From positions 229,334-293,333 of the forward strand of contig NZ_VOHS01000006.1 of assembly GCF_007896845.1 (NCBI RefSeq): a stretch of 64,000 bases of DNA, given 5' to 3'. This DNA comes from Chitinophaga pinensis. GTDB taxonomy: Bacteria > Bacteroidota > Bacteroidia > Chitinophagales > Chitinophagaceae. How positions within the stretch are numbered: position 1 is the first letter of the stretch; every line of letters begins with the position of its first letter. Shown in pieces: positions 48,201-55,574 of this stretch. The notes under the pieces are model-generated. The model had not been told where the DNA came from and made no database searches. It saw nothing but the letters and a program-made list of their open reading frames with translations. The position numbers were made by a program, and so were the translations under genes.

Positions 48201-48360
48201 GAACTATCATAACCAGACGAACAACTTTAATGGTAAAGGAAACGTAGGTGCGACCAAAGGCCAGGATGTTCCGGATGGTTCTTACTTCTTTATTATTCAT
48301 ACGAAAGATGCAAGTGGTAACAAAGATCGTTACACAGGATTCATTGTAATAAAACGATAG
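42292..48360 (+). CDS. Giant Calx-beta-repeat surface protein with gliding-motility type (T9SS type B) C-terminal domain
   Basis: 2,022-residue exported protein. A hydrophobic signal segment ('VLPLLLLLFICSEVNAQ', ~27-43) follows an unusually long basic n-region; a start at Met8 is possible. Residues ~44-335 form a unique N-terminal domain. About ten to eleven Calx-beta-like repeats follow, each of roughly 110-130 residues and recognisable by 'EGN/EGD/EGG' turns ('IKEGDAGAAVTVAFP', 'LIEGGAGAFITVTMP', 'VKEGNTFTVRASFP') and Asp-rich ends ('IVDDE', 'IKDVDAD'). A Ca-binding type 'DVDGDGVPDYVE' (~1900) precedes the C-terminal sorting domain ('HPAMSPNNDGLGNETLEIEN', 'VTIFNRWGG'). It is probably a surface adhesin exported by the T9SS, with the adjacent PorP/SprF as partner. 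Confidence 0.9.
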   Translation: MLKLPDPMRRSIAAALSKAQNALCRIVLPLLLLLFICSEVNAQTVKAVINPTGGTPAFNDLKIEVLSDGGIKVTRKGLLESYIRTDSSQGMRAFLDFKNSGYLASANLKSPTVCYISPVSGTGEYWDPYKVHIVGTIVDRYKNYPTGQTGTVTIIVSYVKNTNYFFMDYVLHMPQVSGFTKAMLYQSEQVVMGAAAGDDPDAASPCAYGFMNAAGTTVGVYRDASCATTPEAPRSHVYRALRKFDSWEVSVPGHRFYINDAGSFPYNTVADGIDGNGRSMGIMKSLGAIFRDGSLDPDPMNFKTYRLLSGYGTTMTEFDTVKAMIDTIPVPGFAAVNIKFSNGTLSGNEGNTVDGELPAQGLTLTVSGGKLNAPAYVLVRYDAAYASNYAHPAVPGTDFTLTQEAFLVPAGDYTTPKTVTIPNLHVVGNDQLQYSRTLRLKLVSTCTSLLSISGTSEVDYTIVDDEPRTLTMNIDSTSLYEGNSSKARITLPIGITCPEDIVISFSRVATSTAGDTDYVVPPNIVIPANQTGTAIFNFSAKADKVLENTENLSLRFQGTILGIGVASQKDIQIKDSTFLNPNYSQIMADCVSPDAPRPVPEGYNGYLSLHLPPGVTSEVTINMLDVYVDWDNATAEDQVDFDLNYYSGLEFKITPGTTETRIPFYVFPDKVMEGPVPEKFDLLMLVIDDVGAGRVYNYVGPAITIKDVDADSSMKLIVTATPNTIKEGDAGAAVTVAFPDDIVSLYDVPVTISRGLSSKATDLDLESPLPTNLVIKAGKNSVTFPANVKAKTDNVLESDESLWIVTTPNGFTVDSSLITIQDVTGEIPGNKDMKIEMVTPDLKEGNTTGIKISFVNSTLTAEEPISITLSHDATSAAATTDYSIPATITLPAGLNTYTVDDAFAATADKILESDEAVKVTGVATTIAGLTVTGFNGTVLDATGDDPNNKKITVTASHPEMDEGGSGYSFTYSLPAGYTTEIPIIITPALMTGSTTIADDYLLDSTQLTIDNGGSTVSTGVTINSDLVIEGDEIMVMGGTAATALSGVQVVPASVIIKDKTQMSAPKVTVDRTDLIEGGAGAFITVTMPLGAVPSTPLTVKITRGLSSPATSGFTGVPQTITLSGNSVTIPVPVAASSDNILADDDQLVVVVETEGYPADSITFNIIDVTINDPANTKIHFTPEPVSQGNRVKEGNTFTVRASFPPGVTAAKSLFVQVAATPASVATGADYTGLPTTFTMNPGVNHADFDIVALTDKVIENPELVRFSGAVTLLPMIVVDSFDLYIDDATASDPSIAALKITFDSSGIHKGLGFTRVTVGFADPLVTSELPITINITPDPSSTADITNYVGLPTVVNLPKDSNKVTFFLSVPDNHVVEGNKTLQFAASAAGYTVLPVPPLQILEIAGQALSVEKVSDAAEPAKDGAFIIKMPVASTSDVTVSFRVDYNGTNIEPLPSAVIIPAGSKEITVPVRIKDDLILQGDETLKVTLTSAVAENGGNPLNLTVDIGPAEILVVDDENATTGPKADARKLLIERIADATQPATAGSFKIRFQDPALTAFDNVKVVYSLAGTATAGTDYVILPGYAIIPKGESEVMVNVNPAGITYAGPDLTVQATLMDASAALPNVNWSFVDNPVATLIIYNHNIDTPTVNLFAATSQLREGDEAEFFVRLSRAITVDIPITIDITNDIYRTLTLSGGIVNGKAVTVIVPKGSKEQSFKVKVNENELNDDDGWVKAAVRDFDLNSGNPAYYTGLASEVSNTVSDNDSMKLTFTESQYAVKVAFDTIGQPLPFTVRFNRASSRIVTVYYEFYTPAPTEIPANTLLAAAPKDYDPTIFPILLLPGQTMIDIPVPVNSVEKDKIFGMRLLRATVSSNQNVPALDSIMTATGLIKICMDCDVDGDGVPDYVERFITDGRWRDNNNGGLRVHPAMSPNNDGLGNETLEIENIDKYPDNEVTIFNRWGGTVFTTKNYHNQTNNFNGKGNVGATKGQDVPDGSYFFIIHTKDASGNKDRYTGFIVIKR

Positions 48361-48362
48361 TG

Positions 48363-49274
48363 ATGATTGCTAACAAGAAATTCCTTTTGGGTTTGCTGAT
48401 GGCTGCCGCCTGTTATGTACCGGTAAAGGCACAGCAGAGCCCTATCTACTCACAGTACATGTTAAACGGAATTGTGATCAATCCGGCATATGCAGGTACA
48501 GACGAATCAGCGAGTCTGAGCGTAGTGGGACGTAACCAATGGGTAGGAGTGGATGGCGCACCAAAAACTGCAACCATGAGTTTCTACTCACCACTGAATG
48601 AAAGAGGAACTCATCTGGGTTTCTCTGCCATGAAGGAATCAATCACTGTACAATCACGTACTGATTATAATGTACTGGCAGCACAGAGTGTAAACCTGAG
48701 TGAAACGGTGAAGCTGGCATTGGGATTACAGGCTGGTATGTCACAGTATAAGGAGAATAACAGCCAGCTGACAACCACAGATCCATCTTTTGCAACGAAT
48801 CTGGCCTACTGGAAAACACAGGTTGGTTTCGGTTTTGCATTATTCTCCGAAAACTTTTACCTCGGTTTGTCTGCACCGGCTTTCAAAAGCTTTGATATTG
48901 GCAACAGTGTAAATAAAGTAAAGGCAATTTCACACATGTATTTACAGGCTGCATATGCTGCAAGAGTAAATGATGATTTCCTTGTGAAGCCTTCCATATT
49001 GTTGAGACAGGCTCAGGGAAGTGGTCTGCAATACGATATCAATACCAGTGTATTATTAAAAGAGGTGATCTGGTTGGGTGTTTCCTGGCGTTCAGAAAAG
49101 ACAGTGACCGGATTAGTGCAGGCGAGGCTGGGAGAGAAGTTTCAGATAGGTTATTCATACGATACGCCAATGTCATCAAATCTGAAAGGTGCACAATCAG
49201 TATCTCATGAGCTGATGTTGAACTTTCGTTTCGGATGGAGTGTTGATCATGAGATCATCCCACGCGTATTCTAG
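48363..49274 (+). CDS. PorP/SprF family type IX secretion system membrane protein
   Basis: 303-residue outer-membrane barrel protein. The signal peptide ends 'YVPVKAQ' and is followed by the family opening 'QSPIYSQYMLNGIVINPAYA' and 'NQWVGVDGAPKTATMSFYSP'. The end 'SHELMLNFRFGWSVDHEIIP' is also typical. In gliding Bacteroidota, SprF-like proteins are needed for export or surface anchoring of partner adhesins with type B sorting domains, and the gene normally sits directly after its cargo, as here (2 bp gap). I chose the ATG at 48363 over the GTG at 48360. A terminator follows at 49319. Confidence 0.93.
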   Translation: MIANKKFLLGLLMAAACYVPVKAQQSPIYSQYMLNGIVINPAYAGTDESASLSVVGRNQWVGVDGAPKTATMSFYSPLNERGTHLGFSAMKESITVQSRTDYNVLAAQSVNLSETVKLALGLQAGMSQYKENNSQLTTTDPSFATNLAYWKTQVGFGFALFSENFYLGLSAPAFKSFDIGNSVNKVKAISHMYLQAAYAARVNDDFLVKPSILLRQAQGSGLQYDINTSVLLKEVIWLGVSWRSEKTVTGLVQARLGEKFQIGYSYDTPMSSNLKGAQSVSHELMLNFRFGWSVDHEIIPRVF

Positions 49275-49318
49275 TGATAAGTTAATATTACCGAAAACAC
49301 ATACTGATTTATCAATTT

Positions 49319-49346
49319 CCCGCATTTTCTATGCGGGATTTTTTTT
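49319..49346 (+). terminator. Terminator after the PorP/SprF gene
   Basis: A 7-bp GC-rich stem (49319-49325 with 49331-49337) and 5-nt loop is followed by a run of T. Confidence 0.85.
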
Positions 49347-49538
49347 CTCGGTATATCTTGTTGATAATGAACGAAAAACAAGATCGTTTTTTTTTCAAAA
49401 AAAGAAAATCTTAAAATCCGTGTTTAAACATTTATCGTAAGTATTTATAGACAGGTGAAGAAGGAAAACTCTTTTCCGGATACACCTAAAGAATTTTAAT
49501 TAGAAAAGTTGTGTCTTTTAATGGTTAACTTGGGAAAC

Positions 49539-49560
49539 AGCCTGGTATTTTTACCAGGCT
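49539..49560. terminator. Hairpin downstream of the GNAT gene
   Basis: A perfect 9-bp stem (49539-49547 with 49552-49560), 4-nt loop, lies 9 bp after the GNAT stop on the minus strand. Only a weak T-run follows. Confidence 0.55.
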
Positions 49561-49568
49561 GGATTATT

Positions 49569-50063
49569 TTATAGCGGTCTTCTCATTACATAATCAAGCA
49601 TCCAATAGCCATTACCGATATCGGTGTCTTTCTCTTTAAAAATGGTGAAACCCTGTTTTTCATAAAAGAATCTGGCTTTATTATCTCTTTTTACATCCAG
49701 TTCCAGAATGCTGCCATTCTCCGCCTGTACTCTTTCCACTACATTATCCAGCAATAGTTTTCCTACACCCTTTCCCTGATAATCGCTGTGCAGATATATT
49801 TTCTGCAATTTAAAAACACCTGTTTCATCAGTGGTGCTATAAGATGCAAATCCGATAGGACGCTGGTCGTCATATAACAACAGAAACGTGTGTGCTTTCT
49901 CTGTTATCTGGCTGGTCAATGCAGCGGTGCTGTACATCATTTCCAACATATAATCTATCTGTTCAGGCGTCAGCAGGTCCTTATATGTAGGACGCCAGAT
50001 TTCATCTCTGAGTTGTTGGATAACGGGTATGTCGTTTACGTTTGCTAACGTTATTTTATACAT
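49569..50063 (-). CDS. GNAT family N-acetyltransferase
   Basis: 164-residue acetyltransferase. The acetyl-CoA loop 'YLHSDYQGKGVGKLLLDNVV' (~92-111) carries the Q/RxxGxG/A motif, and 'LELDVKRDNKARFFYEKQGF' (~119-138) is the usual motif B region. The N-terminus 'YKITLANVNDIPVIQQLRDE' is typical of the fold. The frame is open upstream to 50099, but that part overlaps the DsbA-like gene, so the ATG at 50063, ten bp after that gene's stop, is preferred. The substrate is unknown. Probably co-transcribed with the DsbA-like gene. Confidence 0.9.
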   Translation of the reverse strand: MYKITLANVNDIPVIQQLRDEIWRPTYKDLLTPEQIDYMLEMMYSTAALTSQITEKAHTFLLLYDDQRPIGFASYSTTDETGVFKLQKIYLHSDYQGKGVGKLLLDNVVERVQAENGSILELDVKRDNKARFFYEKQGFTIFKEKDTDIGNGYWMLDYVMRRPL

Positions 50064-50073
50064 GTTCAGTTCC

Positions 50074-50700
50074 TTAATTTCCGCGTTTAATTTTTTCAAT
50101 CACTTCCAGCAGGCTCTCCAGCGGAGTGTATCCTTTTGCGATAAGATAATATTGCGTCCCATCGTCGAAGATTGCTGCAGGAAACCCTGTGATGCCCCAT
50201 TGTTCAACCTGGTTGAATTCCTGTATCGTATCATATCTGTTGGCATCATCTTTCATTCTTTCCAAAAATTCGGCTACCGGCAACTGATATTTTGCAATCA
50301 GATCACGGTAGGTGGCTTCTTCATTCAGACTTTTGCCTTCATAGTTCAGTGCAATTTGCATATCGTGTGCAAAAGACAATGCTTTCTGTGGCAGATATTG
50401 TTTGAAAACAGTGAGGGCAATACTTGGCTTTTCTGAGTCCATAATATCATCGGTGCGCAGGTATTGTTCGAGGAATGCCTGTCCGAATTGTATGCCTGTA
50501 GTAGCTTCTACTTGTTTGTGTGCTTCTTTGATGTAGTTATACATGGCAGAAGCGGGTCTGTGATTGGAGCTGAGCAGCATTCCTCCGGAGAGTACTTCTA
50601 TTGCTGTTTCAGGTCCGAGTTGTTGTAGTAGTTGCTCGATAACAGGTGTAAATCCATAACACCAGCCGCATAATGCGTCATATATATAGATCAGTTTCAT
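50074..50700 (-). CDS. DsbA family protein
   Basis: 208-residue thioredoxin-fold protein with 'ALCGWCYGFTP', giving the CxxC pair Cys11-Cys14 right after the first strand. The helical insertion domain follows, and the cis-Pro region is 'WGITGFPAAIF' (~169-179). There is no signal peptide, so this is a cytosolic FrnE/DsbA-like oxidoreductase or 2-hydroxychromene-isomerase relative rather than a periplasmic DsbA. Its targets are unknown. It is flanked by GNAT (10 bp) and PolX-like (35 bp) genes on the same strand. Confidence 0.88.
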   Translation of the reverse strand: MKLIYIYDALCGWCYGFTPVIEQLLQQLGPETAIEVLSGGMLLSSNHRPASAMYNYIKEAHKQVEATTGIQFGQAFLEQYLRTDDIMDSEKPSIALTVFKQYLPQKALSFAHDMQIALNYEGKSLNEEATYRDLIAKYQLPVAEFLERMKDDANRYDTIQEFNQVEQWGITGFPAAIFDDGTQYYLIAKGYTPLESLLEVIEKIKRGN

Positions 50701-50735
50701 GATGTGCTCTCTTGTTTTTAGTTGGCTGTTCTGCG

Positions 50736-52409
50736 CTATTTTTTCTTTTTGCTGATGAATGTTTCCAGTTCGGCGGCGGTGAAACTGCTCAGGTTATGTG
50801 CAGCGGTGAGTCCGCCTTTACGTGCAGCGAGTGTACCGTAATAAATATCATGGAAGCCGTCAGTGCTGTGTGCATCCGGATCGATGGATAACAATACATT
50901 TTTTTCCAGTGCGTATGGAATCCATTCCCAGTCGATATCAAGACGACGTGGGTGTGCATTGATCTCAATAACCACATTGTGTGTAGCGCATGCATCAATG
51001 ATCTCCTGATGATTGACAGGATAGCCGTTGCGGCTGAGTAGAAGACGTCCGGTCATATGACCGAGTATAGTGGTGTAAGGATTTTCTATTGCTTTCAGGA
51101 GTCGCGCCATTGCTTTTTCTTCACTCATTTTAAGATTGGAGTGTACAGATGCAATAACGAGATCGAATGAGGCGAGTATTTCATCCGGGTAGTCGAGGCT
51201 ACCATCGTTGAGTATATCAGCTTCTACGCTTTTGAAAATACGGAATGGTGCGAGTTGTTTGTTCAGCTCATCGATCTCTGCATGTTGCGCTTGTATGCGC
51301 TCGATGCTGAGTCCATTTGCATAGAAGGCAGAGCGTGAGTGATCACTGATTACCAGATATTCAAAGCCTTGTTCTTTGGCTGTTGTAGCCATTTGTTGCA
51401 GAGTATGTTCTCCATCGCTCCAGGTGCTATGACTATGAATGATGCCTTTGATGTCTTTGTGTGTGATCAGTACCGGCAGTTGTTTCTTTTTTGCGAGATC
51501 AATAGCTAATCCGCCGTTACGCAGACAAGGCTCAATATAATCCATTCCTGCCTGTGTAAAGATCGCTTCTTCTGTAGCATTGGCAGGAATGCTATTCAGG
51601 TCAAGTGATGCCTTGAAATGCTCCAGAAATGAAGCAGAAGCAGTCGTGGTGAATAATGTCTTATTGAAGTCTTCTGTTGTGGCAGGATAGACTTTGATTT
51701 TTATGTGTTGTTCGTGTTGCCAAACGAGTGCTTCTTCACTGGAAGTAACAGCAGTTAATGCCGGCAGTATGGACAATTTTTCCTGTATGGAAGGAGTGGG
51801 GAGTGCTGCTACAAATTCTATCTCATCGATAATATTTTCGTTGCGACGGAACTGTCCGGTCAATGAAACGGCGGAAGGTGCCAGCAGCTGACTGAATTCT
51901 TTTTCGAGGGAGAGTGCCAATGCCTCTGCTTGTGCATAGAGATAGCGGCCCTGATTGCTGAAATAGAATTCGATGCTTTGTTTAACAGCGTCCTGCGTTT
52001 TTTGTCCGAAGCCTTTTAGTAAGGTCAGTCGGTTTTCATTACAGGCGTATAATAGTTCACCGAGACTTTCTACTTCCAGTTCTTTCCAGATGGTGGCTAT
52101 TTTTTTGGGTCCGAGTCCTTTTATTTTCATCATCTCCAGAATGCCTGGAGGTGTTTTCAGGAGATATGTTTCGAGGGCGGCAAATTTGCCTGTCTGTAGC
52201 ATTTCCTGAATCGCTTTGCTGATGGAGTCACCAATGCCTTTGATCTTAGCAATTTCTTCCGGCGGTGTTACCTGCAATTGCATGGGGAGTTTCTCCACGG
52301 TAAATGCGGCGCTGGCGAAAGACTTGGCTTTAAAACTATTATCACCCTGTATGTCCATTAGTTTGGAGATCAGGGAGAAATTATCGGCAATAGTGTAATT
52401 ATCGAGCAT
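50736..52409 (-). CDS. PolX-like protein: HhH/polymerase-X domain with C-terminal PHP phosphoesterase domain
   Basis: 557-residue protein with the order of bacterial DNA polymerase X. Helix-hairpin-helix motifs are 'EIAKIKGIGDSISKAIQEML' (~52-71) and 'MMKIKGLGPKKIATIWKELE'. The polymerase-beta-like palm contains 'LTGQFRRNENIIDEIEF' (~182-198), and the PHP exonuclease domain begins 'GIIHSHSTWSDGEHTLQQMA' (~318-337). Known PolX enzymes do gap-filling repair synthesis and 3'-5' exonuclease work. Here the polymerase motif, normally 'GSxRR' with 'DxD', reads 'GQFRR' and 'ExE'-like, so polymerase activity is doubtful while the PHP metal motif looks intact. Probably first gene of a unit with the DsbA-like and GNAT genes. 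Confidence 0.9.
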   Translation of the reverse strand: MLDNYTIADNFSLISKLMDIQGDNSFKAKSFASAAFTVEKLPMQLQVTPPEEIAKIKGIGDSISKAIQEMLQTGKFAALETYLLKTPPGILEMMKIKGLGPKKIATIWKELEVESLGELLYACNENRLTLLKGFGQKTQDAVKQSIEFYFSNQGRYLYAQAEALALSLEKEFSQLLAPSAVSLTGQFRRNENIIDEIEFVAALPTPSIQEKLSILPALTAVTSSEEALVWQHEQHIKIKVYPATTEDFNKTLFTTTASASFLEHFKASLDLNSIPANATEEAIFTQAGMDYIEPCLRNGGLAIDLAKKKQLPVLITHKDIKGIIHSHSTWSDGEHTLQQMATTAKEQGFEYLVISDHSRSAFYANGLSIERIQAQHAEIDELNKQLAPFRIFKSVEADILNDGSLDYPDEILASFDLVIASVHSNLKMSEEKAMARLLKAIENPYTTILGHMTGRLLLSRNGYPVNHQEIIDACATHNVVIEINAHPRRLDIDWEWIPYALEKNVLLSIDPDAHSTDGFHDIYYGTLAARKGGLTAAHNLSSFTAAELETFISKKKK

Positions 52410-52454
52410 AAGTAGAATTGAAATGCGAATTTACTGAGGGTGGGGTATATATAA

Positions 52455-52491
52455 ATAAAAAAAGATCCTGGCGGTAGCCAGGACCTTTTAT
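52455..52491 (-). terminator. Terminator of the H1-like gene
   Basis: A stem of about 12 bp with one mismatch around 52461-52488 and a 4-nt loop is followed, on the minus strand, by seven T. Confidence 0.75.
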
Positions 52492-52513
52492 TTTACAGTT
52501 TGTAAAGTCGAGC

Positions 52514-52972
52514 TTACAACTCTGGAGCGATGGTTGTCGCTGGAGTTGAGTTTGGATTTTCAGCTGGTTTAGTAGCTTTTTTCCTTGCAGCAGCTTTCTT
52601 CTTAGGAGCAGCTTTCTTAGCAGCAGCTTTTTTAGGAGCGGCTTTCTTAGCAGCAGCTTTCTTAGGAGCAGCTTTCTTAGCAGCGGCTTTTTTAGGAGCA
52701 GCTTTCTTAGCAGCAGCCTTTTTAGGAGCAGCTTTCTTAGCAGCAGCCTTTTTAGGAGCAGCTTTCTTAGCAGCAGCCTTTTTAGGAGCAGCTTTCTTAG
52801 CAGCAGCTTTTTTAGGAGCGGCTTTCTTAGCAGCAGCTTTTTTAGGAGCAGCTTTCTTAGCAGCAGCTTTTTTAGGAGCGGCTTTCTTAGCAGCAGCTTT
52901 TTTAGGAGCGGCTTTCTTAGCAGCAGCCTTTTTAGGAGCAGCTTTCTTAGCCGCTTTTTTAATTGTTGCCAT
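52514..52972 (-). CDS. Histone H1-like Lys/Ala-rich repeat protein
   Basis: 152-residue, extremely basic protein made of about 12 near-identical 10-residue units of the type [10 protein letters not shown], between a short start '[10 protein letters not shown]' and a non-repetitive end '[20 protein letters not shown]'. This composition resembles the C-terminal tails of eukaryotic H1 and bacterial H1-like proteins (for example Hc1/Hc2, AlgP), which bind and compact DNA. No globular domain is visible. The opposite strand is also open through the repeat because of its composition; the minus-strand frame is preferred for its charge pattern, terminator and non-repetitive ends. Confidence 0.85.
   Translation of the reverse strand: MATIKKAAKKAAPKKAAAKKAAPKKAAAKKAAPKKAAAKKAAPKKAAAKKAAPKKAAAKKAAPKKAAAKKAAPKKAAAKKAAPKKAAAKKAAPKKAAAKKAAPKKAAAKKAAPKKAAAKKAAPKKKAAARKKATKPAENPNSTPATTIAPEL
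52565..52960. repeat. 30-bp tandem repeat array within the H1-like gene
   Basis: About 12 units of 30 bp (10 codons) with a few synonymous variants among them. The near-identity at DNA level suggests recent expansion or gene conversion and makes the array prone to length change and misassembly. Confidence 0.85.
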
Positions 52973-53045
52973 TGTTTTTTGAATTTTGGGTTAGTAATTA
53001 AAATTGGGTATTAGAAAAAACTTTATGGCAAACACTGTTCCAGAC

Positions 53046-53318
53046 TTACGCCTGAGCAGTGGTGTCAATTGACTTTACGGAAACGATGGTTTTGTTTTCA
53101 CGTCCTTTTCTGAACTCAACTACACCATCAGCAACTGCGAAAATGGTAAAATCTCTACCAATTCCTACGTTAGCTCCTGGGTGATAAACGGTACCACGCT
53201 GGCGAACAATGATGTTACCAGATACGGCTGCCTGACCACCAAAAATTTTTACTCCCAGCCTTTTGCTTTGGGAATCACGGCCGTTCTTAACGCTACCTTC
53301 ACCTTTTTTATGTGCCAT
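53046..53318 (-). CDS. rpmA: 50S ribosomal protein L27
   Basis: 90-residue ribosomal protein near the peptidyl-transferase centre. It starts '[20 protein letters not shown]' and continues with '[20 protein letters not shown]' and '[14 protein letters not shown]', the L27 signature. No N-terminal extension of the cleaved Firmicutes type is present. It follows rplU by 37 bp, in the usual rplU-rpmA pair. Confidence 0.97.
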   Translation of the reverse strand: MAHKKGEGSVKNGRDSQSKRLGVKIFGGQAAVSGNIIVRQRGTVYHPGANVGIGRDFTIFAVADGVVEFRKGRENKTIVSVKSIDTTAQA

Positions 53319-53355
53319 TTCTTATGTACGATTTTAGAACTTTATCAAATAAAAA

Positions 53356-53658
53356 TTAAGCAATCTCGTTGATCCGGATCTTTGTAAAGTGTGTACGGTG
53401 ACCAACTTTCTTTCTGAAACCTTTTCTGCGTTTCATTTTGAAAGCAATTACCTTATCACCCTGAACATGGCTCAGGATCTCTGCTTTTACCACTGATTTT
53501 ACATCAGTACCTACGGTCGGCTTACCACCATTATCTACTAACAACACTTCAGAGAACTGCACTTTATCTCCAATATTTCCCTGCAACTGTTGTACAAAGA
53601 TTTCCTGGTCTTTTTGTACTTTGAATTGCTGACCTGCGATTTTTACAACTGCAAACAT
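53356..53658 (-). CDS. rplU: 50S ribosomal protein L21
   Basis: 100-residue 23S-binding ribosomal protein. 'MFAVVKIAGQQFKVQKDQEI' is the standard start and 'FKMKRRKGFRKKVGHRTHFT' (~73-92) the conserved basic region. It is followed by rpmA. A TAATTTTG promoter element lies 23 bp upstream of the start. Confidence 0.96.
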   Translation of the reverse strand: MFAVVKIAGQQFKVQKDQEIFVQQLQGNIGDKVQFSEVLLVDNGGKPTVGTDVKSVVKAEILSHVQGDKVIAFKMKRRKGFRKKVGHRTHFTKIRINEIA

Positions 53659-53681
53659 AGTTATCCAAAAATAATTTCCTG

Positions 53682-53689
53682 CAAAATTA
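53682..53689 (-). promoter_or_regulatory. Bacteroidota -7 promoter element of rplU-rpmA (TAATTTTG)
   Basis: TAATTTTG on the minus strand, 23 bp upstream of the rplU start codon. Confidence 0.45.
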
Positions 53690-53933
53690 GGAATTGTTTT
53701 CTAATTGACAAAGTTTTCTCAGCTTTTTGCCATCAGACCTGAAAACAGGCTGATTCCACTGAGAAATACAATTTATATTTTCAAAGATACATACTTTATT
53801 TTAATATAGATAATTACAATCTTTGCGCACACGGCTGATTTCGCTGTAATCCGTGTCAGTATTGATGTTCCGCTTAATACTCAATCCTTGCTGAACCCTT
53901 GTAATATCAACTATTATAACAATTTTTATTTTA

Positions 53934-53941
53934 TACATTTG
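53934..53941 (+). promoter_or_regulatory. Bacteroidota -7 promoter element (TACATTTG)
   Basis: TACATTTG, 29 bp before the GH3 ATG. The 312-bp region 53659-53970 between rplU and this gene otherwise shows no gene or notable repeat. Confidence 0.45.
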
Positions 53942-53970
53942 TCCTTTCTCTTATCCTAAAATAAAAGGGC

Positions 53971-55464
53971 ATGAAGCTTAAATCACTGCTTGCCAAACCA
54001 TTTGCTTCCATTGTTGCCAACAAGATCAGGAAGGAAATGCAACGGGCGGTAGAAGACCAGGAGGCCATCCTGGAGGAGTTGATTAAAACAGGCAGGAAAA
54101 CTGAGTTCGGAAACGATCATCATTTCGGAAATATCAATAACTACAATGATTACAAGCAGGCGGTGCCTGTGAGGGATTATGAACAGTTCAAGCCCTATAT
54201 CAATAAGATAAAGGATGGCAAACAGAATGTATTGTGGAAAGGACAGCCGATTTACCTGGCCAAAACTTCAGGCACCACCAGTGGTGTGAAATATATTCCT
54301 ATTACAAAGGACTCGATTTCCAATCATATAGATACTGCCCGTAATGCACTGCTGAACTATATGGCAGAAACAGGCAGAACGGAGTTTGCAGATGGTAAAC
54401 TCATATTCTTATCCGGTTCTCCTATTCTGGAAAGGGTAGGTGGTATTCCATATGGTCGTCTTAGTGGTATCGTGAATCACCACGTACCCCGTTATCTGCG
54501 TACGAATCAGTTACCAACGTATGAAACAAACTGTATAGAAGACTGGGAAACCAAGCTGGACAAGATCGTTGATGAAACTATCAATGAAGATATGCGTCTG
54601 ATCAGTGGTATTCCACCATGGATGCAGATGTATTTTGACAGACTGATTGAAAGAAGTGGAAAATCTGTCGGAGAGCTGTTCAAAAACCTGGATGTACTGG
54701 TATATGGTGGTGTAAACTTTGAACCTTACCGTGCGAAGCTGATGGCGGCTGTTGGTCGTCCGATCAACACCATTGAAACATTCCCTGCATCAGAAGGTTT
54801 CTTTGCTTTTCAGGATACGCAGGAGCACAAAGGGTTGCTGCTGAATACCAATTCCGGCATTTTCTATGAATTCATTCCTGCCAATGAAATATTTGACGCG
54901 AACCCTACCCGTTTGTCACTGCGTGATGTGCAGGTAGGTGTCAATTATGCACTGGTGGTGAGCACCAATGCCGGTTTGTGGTCTTACAACATTGGAGATA
55001 CTGTAAAATTTGTTTCCACTAACCCATATCGTCTGCTTGTAACCGGACGTATCAAACATTTCATTTCCGCATTTGGAGAACATGTGATCGGAGAGGAAGT
55101 GGAGTACAGTCTGATGCGCGCGGCGAAAGAAGAAAACCTGCAGATCACTGAATTTACTGTGGCGCCGATGGTTGCTCCGGATGGAGAATTGCCTTTCCAC
55201 GAGTGGTTTGTAGAGTTTGAACAACAGCCGGCCGATCTGAGTGCCTTTGCGAAAAAGGTAGACGCTTATATGCAGGAGAAGAACATTTATTATAATGACC
55301 TGCTGACCGGAGCTATCCTGCAGCCATTGAAAATCAGACCGGTACGCAAGAATGGGTTCATTGATTATATGAAGTCGGTTGGTAAACTCGGCGGACAAAA
55401 CAAAGTGCCGCGTCTGAGTAATGACCGGACACTGGCAGATGAACTGAGTAAGTTTCTTTTATAA
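53971..55464 (+). CDS. GH3 auxin-responsive promoter family protein (acyl-adenylate/amide synthetase fold)
   Basis: 497-residue protein of the GH3 family, relatives of acyl-adenylating enzymes. The ATP-binding motif is 'YLAKTSGTTSGVKYIPITKD' (~98-117), and further blocks are 'YGGVNFEPYRAKL' (~247-259), 'FPASEGFFAFQD' (~271-282) and 'VTGRIKHFISAFGEHV' (~351-366). Plant GH3 proteins conjugate amino acids to hormones, but bacterial members have no settled function, so an amide-bond-forming role is only inferred from the fold. Single gene on the plus strand, ending 110 bp before dxr. Confidence 0.9.
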   Translation: MKLKSLLAKPFASIVANKIRKEMQRAVEDQEAILEELIKTGRKTEFGNDHHFGNINNYNDYKQAVPVRDYEQFKPYINKIKDGKQNVLWKGQPIYLAKTSGTTSGVKYIPITKDSISNHIDTARNALLNYMAETGRTEFADGKLIFLSGSPILERVGGIPYGRLSGIVNHHVPRYLRTNQLPTYETNCIEDWETKLDKIVDETINEDMRLISGIPPWMQMYFDRLIERSGKSVGELFKNLDVLVYGGVNFEPYRAKLMAAVGRPINTIETFPASEGFFAFQDTQEHKGLLLNTNSGIFYEFIPANEIFDANPTRLSLRDVQVGVNYALVVSTNAGLWSYNIGDTVKFVSTNPYRLLVTGRIKHFISAFGEHVIGEEVEYSLMRAAKEENLQITEFTVAPMVAPDGELPFHEWFVEFEQQPADLSAFAKKVDAYMQEKNIYYNDLLTGAILQPLKIRPVRKNGFIDYMKSVGKLGGQNKVPRLSNDRTLADELSKFLL

Positions 55465-55574
55465 TTAGGACATAAAAATTGGGTGTTAAGAATTATTTGC
55501 AGTGATATCTGAGAATAATTCTTAATCCTTAATTCTTAATTCCTAATTGTCTTATTTCCCTTATTATTGCAGCA

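Noticed and set aside
52565..52960. Possible CRISPR array because of the regular 30-bp repeats
   Set aside because: The repeats are directly adjacent without unique spacers and are in frame within a coding gene.
52530..52982. 150-residue hydrophobic Ala/Phe/Leu-rich frame opposite the H1-like gene
   Set aside because: It is the reverse-strand shadow of the repeat; the minus-strand frame has an H1-like composition, non-repetitive ends and a terminator after it.
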